64,000 nucleotides of DNA from Rutstroemia sp. NJR-2017a BVV2 (lineage: Eukaryota; Ascomycota; Leotiomycetes; Helotiales; Rutstroemiaceae). Positions 1-13,527 of this stretch are shown in pieces. The position numbers and the translations under genes were made by a program. The stretch lies in the NCBI GenBank assembly GCA_002946415.1, contig NJPS01000013.1:1302001-1366000 (forward strand), in the 5' to 3' direction. Below the pieces are notes generated by a model. The model searched no databases, was not told where the DNA came from, and saw only the letters and a list, made by a program, of their open reading frames with translations. The first letter of the stretch is position 1, and the number at the start of each line of letters is the position of its first letter.

Positions 1-583
1 TGTAGGTCACCAGCTGCATCAGTTGCTGAGGTGGTATGAGGACTGAGATTTAAGCTCGGAGATGACAATTCGGCTGATCGACCTGTTTTTGGAGTTGCTG
101 ACACGCCAAAGGAGCCGTAGTATGGAGTAGCACAGAACAACGGCGAATTTGATCCTGGGTAACCATCACCAGCTGTAGTAGTTGGGGCTTTCATCGAGCG
201 GGAACTGGTTTCCTTTTGCTTCATCGGGGGGTTGAGTCTGGAGCCAAAGTCATCTGCATCACCACCGAAAAGCGGATAGTCTGGAGAGTCCATTGATGGA
301 GACAGTTTGACGTCTCGATCCTTCATTGAAGATGAAGTTCTTGAGGTGGCATTCGGAGACGGTGCCATTGTGATTGGTGTTATCAGAGAGGAATCGTACT
401 GGGCCGGAAGGTTGAAGGATGATACCTGTGCTTGGAGTTAGAAATTTTACTAAAATTTTGAAGTTAAAGAAGACATACAGCACTGTAAGGGGTCCAGTCA
501 TGGCTAGGAGTTCGGGCACTCGAGTGCCCTGTACCGTGTGGTCCATGTCCACCACCAAAGGCAGGCTCTCCCATGGTAGACAT
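1..583 (-). CDS. Ser/Thr/Pro-rich protein, N-terminal part (3' end outside window)
   Basis: Partial gene: complement(join(<1..425, 479..583)). The ATG at 583 is the first Met after an in-frame TAA. Exon 1 encodes 35 residues rich in Gly, His and Ser. A 53-bp intron (426-478) has a GTATGT donor, a CTAAC branch site and a CACAG acceptor. After splicing the frame stays open to the window edge, giving about 175 residues full of Ser, Thr, Pro and short acidic patches (for example SPSMDSPDYPLFGGDADDF). No folded domain, signal peptide or membrane segment is visible in this part. Composition and the long upstream region suit the disordered N-terminus of a transcription factor or other nuclear regulator, but that is inference. 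I do not recognise the family, and the diagnostic part probably lies beyond the window. Confidence 0.6.
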
Positions 584-3500
584 ATTGGAATACTTGGAAG
601 ATCCGCGGTGATTTGCAGAGGGGTGATATTAAATAAGATAGAAAAGTGAGATGCAACACTTCAGAAGGATAGATGACTCAAAACAAGATTCAACTGAGGA
701 ACAGGAGATGATGCTGGAGTGTGGTATCGAGCACAAAAATGTTGGTCCGAGATAAAGAGAATATATAAGTAGGAAGACGTCAATCTGCCTCACAAATCCG
801 AGTCGAAAGACGAAAGCCTTGCTGGCAATGAGATGATCGAGGAAAGTTTCTGATGCAGCCAGGGCCTATAAGTTTAAGCAAGATATGAGGCACAGCAACT
901 CAGCCCTGGCTGCTTATTGGGCCTCGGACTAGGTGGCAGTGAGCAGGAGCAGAAGAAAGCGCTTTAGCTTGAGAAAGTGGGATGTGCGTAAGTGCAGGGG
1001 GTTAGCCGCCGGGTTGTAAAGAGAACCGTTGACGCACGGTACTTGAGTAGGTAATAATCTTAGCATGAGCACTAGGAATCTTAGCCGACTCGAACATATA
1101 AGTTATGTTATTCTGCCCGGCCCACTGTGGCATAGTGAATACCTGGAGGTAAAAATTGTAAGCGTGTTCGGTACCCGCTTTTCAAGCGGCGGCTGGCTGT
1201 TGTAACACAACCTTGTCCGTCGAGCACTTTTACGCAGGTAGTTATTTCATCCTCATACCCTTACTTTGTGGGATACACTAGAAACACATCAAATAGGGCA
1301 CTAATAATGTGGCATATGAAAGATGGGTGTAGGGTCTTGAAATTGTGCAGTGGTGATCGATCTCAAGGGTCCGGACCGACGGCAGCCCATCCGTGTGGCC
1401 TCATTTGATGATCGAAATATTCGAGAGTCGGCCTTATCGGATGAGTGTTGTTTCGCAAATCGTATTGGATATCTGTTCAGGTCTTCTCCGTGCCTCGGCA
1501 GCTGGTAGAAAGTAAACCATAGTAAACATCCTGTGACACTGCGTACTGCCTAAGTATGGGTACATCTTGTGGCCACCAAGACCGCCGTACGATACATTGG
1601 TAAACTACCCACTACCCACTAGGCTCTAGCACGGCAAGGCATAAACTTATGCGAGGAGCCATTATTTTGTGCCATGGGGTAGTACAACTCTGGAGGTGTA
1701 CGTTCTTTTCCGGCCTATCTGTAAAGGATGGTGTTTCATGCTTGCCAGTTTTATGACAGGGAAGACAGATCCTTGAGTTCTAGATGAACTTGTGCAAAGT
1801 AACTGCACTGAAAAGAGCGACGTGCGTGTACATTTAAGAACCCGAGGGCACGGTAACGACACCTTCTCTTGCTGGAGGGGAGGAGAAAATAGATTAATCA
1901 GAGCATTGCTGCTGTATGAGGCCTGCATGACAATTTAGCCGTTTCCCCTGAGTGGTGATACAGATGTGAAGGGAGAAGCGAAATCGCCAAGTATTACGGT
2001 ATATGGCCCAACCGCGCGCTTTTCTGGAAGTTCTCGAAGTGTGATTGCTTAAGAAACATGTGCATTAGCGGCATGGATTATAACCTACTCCAGCTATAGC
2101 TAATGAACTGATTAGGAAACGATACGAATTTGGATCAGTTGAATCCACTGGATTTATGATTATACAACCTGAGGAGGAGTCTGGGCTTCGCTCCTGGGAG
2201 ATCTGCTTTTCGAACTACATCATATAGTACTTACTCATAGTATTCAAATTGCACGTCCAGGGAAAGAACGGATCTTTAGTTCTGGCAATCTTACACGCAT
2301 CCGGCCGGTCTCCAGACTTTAGACTCCAGACCAGTTCCTTTCCAGCGATCCGAGATCGCTAAATGGTGCGGTTCTTCTTGAATGCCCAATTCGCGTCTCG
2401 TACTTTGGTCCAATCTTTGTCAACCCCCGGCAGCTGTGCTTCTGTCTAGGTCGGTCGGCACTAGTACCAGTACGACTTGCAAAACCAAGGGAATTATTAA
2501 TTAAAAGGAATTTGTGATGGATGCTGCATTAGTTGCAAGGTATCAGTTTTGTTCTACTCCACTACGGGTGGATTTCCCCATCTAGCGAACCTCCTGATTG
2601 GTCGATTTTCGAACGGAAAGGGGCGCCTGCTTAGCACACAACGGAAAAGGTACATAGCCATGAAGGTTGTGGATTTCAGCTGACGATCTGAGAGGGCGAT
2701 AATCGCCATCGTCATTTCTAAGCTGAACCAAGGGTGCACAAAGAAGCGCAATTAACGCCCTTTGCCACGGTTGACTCGCGTCAATTATGTTATCAGGACA
2801 CACAGCTTGGACGTAAGCAGACGACATACTCCAGCGAGGGCTGAATATCAAAGTCCGAAAAGCATTCCAACTTCTCCGTCATGAATGGAAAGGCAGGCAC
2901 GGGATTCTAGAAGAAGATTAGTGTTTATGTAAGACTATGTACTCGGTCGCATGATCCTAAACTTTCCATGGTTCAAGACAGCTAGCCACCCATGTTTTAT
3001 TGGTGAACCAGACTGTCGGGACAGATGCAAGCAAGCATACGGAAGGTACGTATTTTTCTTTTCCCACCTACCTGAATGGTAGATTGCTATCTACTGAGTT
3101 AGCAACCAGGGTTTTCCTTCGCCCCAGCTGAAAATCATTGCAAACCAATGCTTTCTGTTGATAATACGATTTTCGCAACTACCGTTGTGGAGTGACTGAT
3201 TTACCCCTTCATTGAAAGGAGGCCGTTCATTTTCTGTCGGATCCACGTATCATTTCTGCTGCCAAAATTATTCTTCTTGCTGTTTCATGTCTGTCTTTGG
3301 TTTTTCCAGTCACATTTGAATTAGACAAAATACAATTCATTACCCTCACAGTGCACTGTGCAGCGCGCACAACGACTCACACGGACCAAAAACAAGGCAA
3401 GATCCTGCCGAATGTAACGACCTAACGGCTTTGCCCGGTGCCCCAAGTTTGATTTGATTGCGGCATACGGCCCACGACTAGGGGATAGCCATCGCTAGGT

Positions 3501-6500
3501 CCGGGTAAGTGAATAAACTGCAAGCCGTCGAGCATCCACCGCACCTTATTCTCTCCATTCAGTACAAGTACAGAGTATTCTGTACTATGCGCAGCCACGT
3601 ATGCAATGCCCACATACGGTACGAACAACGGAGTATAGCTGCTACTGCCACTGCCTGCCTAAGATCTCCACTGAAACTATTTGTAGCGTCAAAATCTGGA
3701 GCTTGGGGTTAGCCCGACGGCCGCAAGAAATATGGACCCTTTCGCGCCAGTAAGCTCGGTAACCTTGCCCAATCGAACTTCCGCGAGGAAAGGATGCACC
3801 TTGCTGACCTAGGTCATACGATTGCACGCCAACATCCCAGCGTCATCCTAATGATGAATTTCGGGTCGTACTTTTGGACGAATCATCGAAGAGCAGAAAG
3901 GAAATAAAGGATGTGCCGATGAGACTAGGGTAAAGCTGCCACCACTGAAGGAGTTGAGGAGCTAGGACTCCATGTATCCATGTAGCCGATAAGCTACCCA
4001 AATACTATCGGGATACTACTCTACTACACGGAGTTCTAGTACGGCGATACCTATGCGACGACGCGAAAGGTCGAAAGAGGATGCCTAAACCCAAGGATAT
4101 GGTTCGCAGGAATCCAGACCATGGAAATCATACGCAATTGAGAACCTCGATGCACACAGCCTAATGTTATCTCACCGCTCAACGATCCAGTTCAAATTAC
4201 ACATTAGTGTTTACATTAGAATGCTGTCTGCGGTCAGGTTAGCTGTGTGCAATGCCCAAAAGGAGTCTGAGTGTCCGGTAGCTTTACCAGTCCCTCGGGA
4301 CGGCGCGAGGAGCGGGGGCAAAATTGTGATAGCCAATCGAGTTATCCGCCACTAGAATGTGATACACATTCTCAGGGCTACTGCTGGCCGAAAGACTCAT
4401 CTATCTCGTAAGGCTGTATTGACGAAAGATACAACCGGCAGATATAACGGCAGTATTCGCCTTTACTGTCCAAGTCAAGGAACATCCCACTCCCTTAACC
4501 CGATATTGATCGACCTTGACCAGTCTAGGAATCTATGAAGGATGAATGGTTTCTTCTAACGGGGTATCAGAAAACTATCCATGGTTGAGCCGAATCAATT
4601 ATTCATCTTATCTACAACCCATCCTATCCATACGCCGCCGTCAGCAATTCCTCAACTAGAGAGCTGTGAGTAAACCAACCCGAATACGCACAATCGATTG
4701 GAGCTCGGGAAAGCGCGCTAAGCAAGCAGAGCATCGAACTTTGGTCGTAGCAGGGGCTTGTTCTTCAAGAATCCTAGCACTCTTGTAAGCGTGTCACTGA
4801 GAATAGGCCTATCTGCCAAAATACCTCGGCGAGTTGCCATACAATTGGTTCATGGAGCGAGAAGCCCCCAAGAACACAGTTCTTGTGCCTCCCCCTCCCC
4901 CACAAATCTGTCACAGCGGTCACCGAACGCTCTGGGGAAGCTTCTCTTCGTGCTTTAGCTCTTCAGCTACATTCACTACAAGCTCACATCACCATGATGA
5001 ATACACATTCCTTTCGATGATCCTTCACGTTTCAAAAGCACAGAACTTAAGCTACTTCTTATGCTTCAAGGCCTAAAAATACCTGATTGCGTCTTTCTAG
5101 CACCTTGTGTTCATCAGCAATGAACGGCGAGCATCTGATCCTGATCGGCGAGGAGCAGCACTCACTCAAATGTCGCATCACAAGAAGATTGCTCTCCTTG
5201 TGACTGCGACCATCTCTCTTCGGCTGGAGAGTTGTGCTGCGGAAGCCTTCCACCCTTCCTGCTACTCGACAACACCACACCATCAGAGTCTTCGAGAAGG
5301 TTTCGTAAATGCATGCCAGCGGCATGCTAATTTACTCAGAATTGTGCCACATCGGGGACCTAGTCTGCCTTTACACTACCACACCATTCCCCAGCAAACC
5401 CCGAAGTCTTGAAATCCCTTGCAAAAGCGCAAACCGCACGTTGAGAGACGGCGAAGTGACTAAATCGCAATCCTGAGCTTGCATGAGTATGTAGGTTGAT
5501 ACTCCCTGCGGCGCGCATGAAAATCCAAATAATACATCATAAATGATCTGGTTGCCTAAAGGATTTCCTGAGGAGTTCATGATACCTTCTAGAGCAACTA
5601 TGCTGACCACTTTCCATAGGAATCGTTTCCATAGCAAACTGCGCGCACAGGAAATGCGATGAGTACCTTCCACAGTTTATTGCTCATTTCTTTACTTCCG
5701 TATCTACGATGCGGCTCTGTCGGGACTCATCGCAAAGAATCCCTTCGAGAACATCGACTTCATCCTTCCGATCCTCCACGACCATCACTCAGGAGATTGT
5801 TGTACTGGCCATTACCATTAATGCGCTCTACTATGGGCCACATGAATGAGAATCCTAAAATATCATTTCTCTGTATCACAAAAAGCAAATTGCAAGTCCA
5901 AGCTTCCGCTCCATTCACCCCATCTTCCCCAGAAATAGCAACCGACTGATCATGAACCGCAGCCGCACAGATCCGCAAGCGCATCCAAGTTATCCTACAC
6001 ACATCGAAACGATCAAAAGATAAGAGCAAGTACGTTTCAGACAATCCATTCGACCAATCGCTACAACCGGGTGTGGAAATGTACGACATAAAACGTGGTC
6101 GATGCTTACAGCGATCAAAGCTTCCCGAATCCTTCGAGGCAGGAATCCAAGCAAGCGCCCTCACGTTTTGCTCCACTCTTGATGGGATTCTGCGCATAGC
6201 TTTGTAGGTCTTCCACTGTTGCAAGAGTATCTCAGAAGTCACTCGTGAGAGGAATAGCTTGGCGGGATGAAGCGTTAGTTCGTTGATCAACACAAGTACA
6301 ATTTGCCGTCCTGGGTCGCACGCGACGGTAAGTCGAGCGAAGGGCATTCTTGGACCTTCAAACGAATATCAAATAATGCAGGCAATATCCTGTGACTAAA
6401 TAACCGTAAGAAGAGGAATTAGTCTATCTTGTCGCCAATTAGACGCCAAGATTGTAGTACCAGCAGGGAAACATTTCCAGCATTACTGTGAGAGCTTCCA

Positions 6501-6818
6501 TCATTACTCCAATAGCAACATTTATACAATTTATCCTATTTAAGCAATGTTTTGGTGTTATTTTCTACTGGAAATGTCATCGGCCAATAATTACCTGGTT
6601 TCGTCATGCTCGTGGAAAAAATACTCGTGGCTCGAACACTGAAGTGTGTTTATAAACAACTACAGTTCTACATCATCGTTACACAAGTTCACAACCTATA
6701 ATTCACCCCATCACTTTCCTCGACAATTAATCTATTAATTTCGCCACTTCAATTACAAAATCTCGCATGGCCGACGTCAGCAATGACCCCCACCACGAGA
6801 ACATAATTCCAAATACTA

Positions 6819-6846
6819 CTCTCCTCTCCTCTCTTCTCCTCTCCCA
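6819..6846. repeat. CTCTC-rich microsatellite
   Basis: Short run of CTCTC/TCTTC units on the plus strand. It is simple sequence with no assigned function. Confidence 0.6.
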
Positions 6847-7650
6847 GCTGTCTGGCACCAGACACACTGTTCGACAACACACCTTCCTTATATACGTGAC
6901 CGAGCTGTCTACATATGCATGAACAACTAGCTTACCTATCTCTATGCATGAGCTCTTCCCCTCTCCGCTTATAGCCCTACCCGAGCGAACCCACCAACCC
7001 AACACTCACCCAACCAACCAACATCTACTGCAGCGCAGCTAATACCGATCTCCGCCTATTACCTCCCCTCTGTCCTATGAGCTATATCATGTACCACTAA
7101 GCTGACCGCATCATCATTCCCTAATTTGATCTAAGCTTCTCATTCTCCTGCACCTGTCCTGTACGTAAGATTTGGGGGCGGGTGGCTGAACTGCACGTTC
7201 TCGGCTTGCCTTGTTTTTTTCGGAGATGAGATCGGTACGGGAGCTTGTTTTTTAGGATACACGGGGCCGGCTTACCTTGCCTTGCTGTAGGCAGGTGGTT
7301 TGCCACGTACGTAAATATGTGGGGTTGGGGATAGAGCGTCGGGATTGGTCGGTTGGGTACGACGAGCGAGTAGGCGGTGGAGGAGATGGATGTTACGTGA
7401 CATGGATAGATCGGCGTTAGGGCTATGGAGTTAGGCGATCCATGCAGTTACAATAGATGGAACATGATATGACAGATGCGCAGCCCTGTACCAGAGAGAC
7501 GGTAGAATAATGGATAGATGTGAGATTGTTCAGCTCAGCTGGCTTTCAATATCTGTATGTCCATCGGTGATATGTGAGATGTGTGCAGGATTTTTCGGGC
7601 AATCAGAGGTGATTTGCTGGATATTCACTATCTTGCCGAGGAAGTAGGTA

Positions 7651-7725
7651 GGATGGTGAGGATGGTGAGGTGATGAGGATGACGGGATAGTAAGATGATG
7701 AGATGATGGGGATGATGAGGATGAC
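7651..7725. repeat. GATG/GATGAG microsatellite
   Basis: About 75 bp of imperfect GATG, GGTGAG and GATGAG units on the plus strand (ATC/CATC on the other strand). It is non-coding simple sequence and likely variable in length between strains. Confidence 0.7.
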
Positions 7726-8850
7726 TGCAATAATGCTGGGTAGGGGTCAAAAGGGATACGATATGCCTCTACCCTCTATGGACTGAAGGATACGCGATAC
7801 ATTCGGTGAAGGACAGCGACTAGAGAAGGACGATATACGATAGATACGAGTAAGATGAGTGAAGGATCTATTCAACTAGGTGAGCGGGTAAATTGAGCTT
7901 CTGATCTGCCTTGGCGACGGGGTTGCTTGCTAGGCCCGGTGTTTGGAATCGTTCTTGCATGAGGAAATATTATTTTATTTCTGGAAAAATGGTAATATCT
8001 TAGTTTGGGAATATCTTTCTATTTACTGTGTCTTGCCTTGTTTTGCCCGTGTGCATATCATTTCTTTTCTTGCCTGGCACTTGCATTGGGACTGAGATCA
8101 GCTGGCATAGTTTGCACTGATTCTGTTCAGAACTCTCTCCTTGTTAGAATGTGATGCTGGTTAATTGGTTGAAGCGCAAGAAAACAAGTTTCTCAGATGT
8201 TGTCTGACATATCTTCAACCGAGAGACTCTTCTCGTGTCTCGTAGCATAGGTCCCCGATGATCTAAGTAGTTGATTCACATGATCCACCTATGCTATGCG
8301 CCTGTGATTCGCATGGAAAAAAACGAGGTGCTGGCTGAAAATTCGGATAGGTGGGAGACAGGAATAAAGGGATACAGACTGTCCTCATATTTTTCATGTG
8401 ATGTGTAGAGTGGCTTGATTTCAAGTATCTAGGTTGGATTTTAAGGACCTATTATACTACTGAAGAAGACACACCATCGTCTATACCGAGTCTAGAAAAG
8501 TCAACTAAAGCACTGCTGTGAACCGGTGCATCCCACCTCGCTACGAAGTGAAGGTATTCCCACATGAAGTGAATTTCTCCTTTATCCCCTATTTGCATCT
8601 CATCTCCAAAAGAATCGTCCCTTCACCTCCCAGATCGTTTTTTGCATCTTCGCGTCTCTGGCTAAATCTGTCTCCTCTTCTATTGTACCATCGCTTTGTA
8701 GCCTGCTGTCATAATCACCCACCGCCTCGGATTTCCGTTGTTCTCAAATGGACCATGTCGGTGGACAGCAGATCTGTAACATGGTAAATACTCAAGCTTG
8801 ATTCAACCTTTCCTTCCATATGTTTCCACTTCTGGACCAACAAGTACACC

Positions 8851-8979
8851 CATCCCCCTCTCCACTCTCATCCTTCTCCTCAATCTCCTCCCTCCCGTCC
8901 CTCTCGTCCCTTTCGTCCCTCTCATTCTCTCGCTCCCCTCCACCTCTCTCCCCTCTCGCCCCTCTCCTCTCCCGTCCTC
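8851..8979. repeat. Polypyrimidine (C/T) tract
   Basis: About 130 bp of almost pure C and T on the plus strand, built from imperfect CCCTCTCGTCCC-like units. Such tracts are common in fungal promoters and 5' leaders, but no adjacent gene on this strand can be supported. Frames that run through it on either strand are low-complexity artefacts. Confidence 0.7.
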
Positions 8980-9850
8980 AACCCCCACTATCTGTAACAT
9001 CTGCCCAGACACTTCCGTGCTATAAACCTCAGTCCTCCGCCAGCACTAACATAATCCTCCCAAGAAATGAACTCCTAAAACAGTACCCTCCATATCCTCC
9101 GTCCACCGCAAACTCAAACATAGTTCAATACAAACACTCGTCGCCAATTTAGAAAACTTCATCACCCAGCATCCACTGCGTCCGTCCGTCTCTCCTGTGA
9201 ACCAAAAGTCGGCATCATACTTGAGGTGTGACTATTATGGTATATTTCTGGCTTCTCCTGCCTTCTACATTCAAATCTTCCCATATCACTTCACAACCTC
9301 TAGAGTTCGTGATAACCTCAGTCACCCATTATATCAATCATCTACTCATTCCTGATTCCTGAACCTCAAGCCCATCTTATCCCCCGTACAGCATGTCCAT
9401 GCCCCTCATTCTAAATCATGTATAGATTGCCACCACCATAGACTGTATAAATATTCGCCTCAACGCACTGAATTCAAATAGCCAAATACAAGATCTCAAT
9501 TCATTCCATACTCACCCACAAACCCCAAACTCAAGCCTACCCCATCCTCATCTTGTATTCTTCTACTCCCTACTCTACCTATCCTCTCGACCATATCGCA
9601 TGCAATGCCAGCAGCATACCAACTATGAACCTCCCTCTGATCTCTGATCTCCTAACTCCAAGCCCCTCCTCCCTCTCCTGTCCCTTCCACCTCTCCTCCA
9701 CCAAACCACCCGCTCCACCAGTGGGCCGAACCAACAATCTTTCACCTCACCCAGTGATTAAGATATACACAAGAAGGGCTTTCCAACCGCAAATACATCT
9801 AGACAAATGCACCGATCTTAACTCCATTTATTGATTCATTCAACTACTTT

Positions 9851-9890
9851 TCCTACCTACCTACCTAGGCTACCTGCCTACTACCTACTT
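9851..9890. repeat. CTAC/CCTA microsatellite
   Basis: Imperfect run of CTAC units on the plus strand, non-coding. Confidence 0.6.
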
Positions 9891-10640
9891 CCGTAATTAA
9901 TCATCCATTAACATCAACATCAACAGTAAACTGGTTTTCATCCATCCCATCCATCCCCTCATTACCATTCACCACCGCGCGCATATTGGAAATTTCCCAT
10001 CGAACCGTATCAACCCCGCTATCCAAAGCACCAAATCGACTATTTCCCCAAGGATAAAAATCATGTAAAAGAAGAATGCCAACCCACTCAATCCTACCGC
10101 GTCCTGCTCCAAGCTATTCCCTACCACCCGCAAGCTTGACCCATCAAAGTAATACATGTTGCCACAAGCAATCCCCACGAAGTCGCAAATCCGAAGGAAT
10201 CAACGGATCCCCGACAGCATCCTCAACCCAAGCAATCGATCTGAGAACGAAGTTCCCAGCATCGAATATAATTGAAGAAAAATCCGGCCGGCCAAAAAAA
10301 AAGCGCCAAAAGAAGAAAAATATGAACAAGAAAATGGAAACTGAAAAGGGTATTTTATCCACCAACCAAGTACCAAGAGTGAAAGAGTCGTATATATCGT
10401 AAGTGATTAAAGTAAGTCCAGTATGTGAACGAAAGAAGATAAGTAGATGAAAGTAGGAAAAAGCACCGTGATCCATAAGACTTCATGGAGGCATATCATG
10501 TTTTATGTTGCGTGAGTTCTTTTTGTTTTCGACAGATTCGTTGACATTTAGGCAAATTCTGAAGGCCTCTGAAAGGGTAGGTAGATGATGAGCTTGCCGC
10601 TCGTCCTGCAGTCTGTCGTCCCAAGATCAACGAATTGCGT

Positions 10641-13017
10641 CTAGCCTAAGCTATTAGCTTCGAGACCCTGAACAGCAGCGTAACTGTACGGGAAGTCAAC
10701 CAATCCATCTAACATCCAGTTCAAAGGATCAAAGACTTCATAGTTGCTTTCGCTGTAGCTAACGTTTCCGCTGAGCATACTATTAGCACCGGCCAGGCCG
10801 TTATTGGGTGTCACTGCACCAGCAGCAGCAAGAAGTTGACTTTGAATCTGATGGGATGAAGGCATGAGAGTACTGTCAAGATGAGTAGACGAAGCTGATG
10901 ACTCGTTGGAACTTTCTGGGTTCGTTGGGTTCCGCATTGCTGCTGTGACGGGGTATTAGTGAGTAGTCCAAAACACGCCAAGAAATGAACTTCTAGGAAG
11001 TGCAAAGACTCCACTGACCTTCGAGGCTCCTGCCGTGAGCTTGGAACTCCTCTCTCCATCTCCATATCGAGTCATAAACCAAACTCATACTATGCCTGCA
11101 ACGAACTTTCAGTTGTAAACTGTCGTCTATGACCATACCTGAATCTGCGCCATTTCCGTTGCCCATTTGTTGGATCTGTCGCGCCTCCACTCTAGCTCCA
11201 TTATACATTTGAACCATAAGTTCAGCAAGTCTCCAGGGTAAGTCATTGTTAATAATGCTCATTGTCCTTATTGCTTGAATGGTGCGGTGGAACAATTGAC
11301 GGCCACGCTCGTAGTCAATCTCCCTAGCAAAAAATGAACCAAGCATTTTCAGCAACGTAAAGCAAGCAGCGACAACCATCTGCAGAATATAGCCCGTGGC
11401 AAATCTAAGTATGCCACCAGTCATATTGTCTGTCGATGGAGCTTCGAGTTCAAATACCAGGTCTAGGAATGCAGTGGTAGCTCTCCACAAACCCATGAGA
11501 TCGTCCATATATCCCTGAGTGGTACTGGAATCGAAGAAGGCAGAAAGACGTAAGTGAAGTCCTGCAGCTTTGAGATGAAGATTAACGATTGGGGATAGAC
11601 TTTGCCTTGAGAGGACTGATACCCGAAGCTCTTCATAGTCTCGACGGAAAACTCGAGTCAACATAGCTCGAACCTCATCTCCAGAAACTCCTCTAGGATC
11701 ACTGGCGTTACTGTACATCTCTTTTGAGACTTTGTCGCAGAAACGCTCAATTTGGAGACGAGCCTCAAGTTCAGGCGATAAGGTAAAGGGACCATCCTCG
11801 CCGGGTCGAACCGCCAAGGTCCAATCATACAAGGTAGAAGCGGGCTGACCATAGCCAGTAGCTGTGCTTTGTGCTACAATATTGCAAACTGCCCACGTGG
11901 TAACTCTATCATGCAGTTGCTCTTTATTAAGATCGACTGACACTCGAGAAAAATCTTGAGTGTGACTTGGTCGATGTAGTCCGATTCCAGTCGCAGCTTT
12001 CATCATTACACCACATAGAATGTGCGTCGGGTCCGTAGAAGTCGTGCTAGTAGGGAATGGCCACGTACAGAATATAATCAAGGCCTTGACAACATGATAG
12101 TTGTTAGGCACTTCACCGATTGTAGTCCACAATAATCTGGTGACAGGGCCACTGAGATTGGTCAATAAACTTGGATCGATTGAATATCGGCGAGCTGCAA
12201 CAGCAATAATTGCCCAGAAAAGTAAAGGGTTCTGTTGGTAATATTGATCGGGTGTTTGTTCAGAGTTCAAAAATGGCAGATATGGGTGGTACCAAATGAA
12301 GAACTCGTTGAACAGATGGTTGATGGCGTCCTCCGTCAGACCCACGTTCTCAATCTGTCGGGCATACTGTGGTAGATTGTATGCGCCTCCTTGCTTGAGA
12401 TGCAGTAATGATGATACAGCTTCTTCTGAACCGATGTATGATTGGTTCCTCGAGTGCTGATAGACGCCATTCGCCATTGGGGACTGAAGCTCATCCTCGT
12501 CGTCAGGAACGAAGCCTGCTTGCTGCGCCCGAGCCAAGTTCCGCTGTAATCGCTCGATTTGCTTCTCCATCTCCGCATGCTTGCTCCTCTTTCCGACTCG
12601 CTTGAAGTTCGACTCGATCTTGCACTCCAGCTTCAGTCGATTGCAACGAGTGCAAGTGGTAAATGGATCCTGGACGACATCACATCGTAGCTACATCCAT
12701 AAATTGTTAGCAATTGAAAATGCCAAAAGACAACAATCGCACAGGCGTTCATCTCATAGTATCGAGGTAGAGTTTTGCTTGACCAATAATGACTCACATA
12801 CCTTTTGCTGCCGACATTCATTACAAGCTCTTTTCACCCCCGGCTGTCTTCTTCTTTCAGCTTCATCATCTTCAGCTTCCCCTCCGGTGCCAGGACTGCT
12901 TTCGAAACCTGCACCACTCCTCTTTCGTTTGTAGCCCACTCCTGCTGTACCTGGCCGAGCGCCTGTGGTAGGGCTGGAGGCAGTAGCCCCGCCTGCAATG
13001 CCATGGGAAGGCTCCAT
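10641..13017 (-). CDS. Zn2Cys6 (fungal binuclear zinc cluster) transcription factor
   Basis: Three exons: complement(join(10641..10942, 11019..12690, 12802..13017)), 729 aa. Introns are 76 bp (10943-11018) and 111 bp (12691-12801), both with clear donors and branch sites; the second splits the zinc cluster. After splicing the six cysteines fit C-x2-C-x6-C-x9-C-x2-C-x6-C (residues 65, 68, 75, 85, 88, 95), followed by a basic linker and a coiled coil (EMEKQIERLQRNL). The central region resembles the fungal-specific regulatory (MHR) domain, and a short conserved-looking tail (DPLNWMLDG) follows the last intron. The zinc-cluster spelling (CNECRQQK) is close to Leu3-type regulators, but the target pathway cannot be told. 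I chose the Met at 13017; the frame stays open to another Met at 13173. It is expected to act as a nuclear DNA-binding regulator. Confidence 0.9.
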
Positions 13018-13527
13018 GCACGTCTGGTATCGGATGTCTGGAGCGCGCCTCGTAGCTAGATCGGCAAATTGCTTAGTCTTCGGTACGTGCGGGTTGTGCG
13101 ATGAGTCGCTGGGTTTCCGGTGTCGCTCCTTGTGGTAATTGAGGCCGATCACGGATGGTGGGGAGTTCACCAAGCTTAAGGTCAGAAGAAAGTCGGAAGA
13201 GATTTACTTATCTGAGATTGCTCAACTAGCCACACCAGCCACAGTCGGCAGCGGGGCGGGCAGGTGGGCCACAATCACTTTTCACGGAGATTAGCCGAAC
13301 CGATCAAGTTCCTCCTGTGGTGTGTTGTGTTCTGTCTCCGTGTCCATCTTTGTCCGTCGCAGTACAACACAATAAATACGACCACAACTGTACACATCCG
13401 GCAAGCAGCAGGATTGCACGGAAAACTACAGTATGGGATTTATGCGTGGCCAGCATATACTTTCCCCTCCAATAATCTCATTTCGTTGATCCAGCCCTGT
13501 GGTTAGTACCTCAAGTCTACGAGTAAG
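13018..13527. promoter_or_regulatory. Shared divergent promoter region
   Basis: About 510 bp between the starts of the Zn2Cys6 gene (-) and the small gene at 13528 (+). If the upstream Met at 13173 is used, it shrinks to about 350 bp. It is the only promoter space for both genes, so joint regulation is possible. I see no decisive operator. Confidence 0.4.

Larger units (their letters stand above)
584..10640. other. About 10 kb without a supportable gene
   Basis: No open frame here has the length, splice signals or composition of a convincing protein gene. The longest candidate is a 195-codon frame at 5760-6347 (-) with no recognisable motif. Base composition is ordinary and not strongly AT-rich, so this does not look like a RIP-mutated transposon. 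The 8.5-10 kb part is pyrimidine-rich on the plus strand and holds several low-complexity tracts listed separately. It lies upstream of the gene at 1-583 and downstream of the Zn2Cys6 gene, so it may hold a long promoter, long untranslated regions or non-coding transcripts. Confidence 0.5.

Noticed and set aside
5760..6347. 195-codon minus-strand frame
   Set aside because: No motif, no splice context, unremarkable composition, and no flanking promoter features. It is the longest such frame in a 10-kb region, where one of this length is not surprising.
6768..6923. Possible small plus-strand gene starting MADVSNDPHHENII
   Set aside because: The start context and leader look good, but the frame ends after about 50 codons partly made of a CTCTC repeat, and no downstream exon joins in frame.
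8798..9152. Overlapping Pro/Ser/Leu-rich frames
   Set aside because: They are translations of a polypyrimidine tract in different frames.
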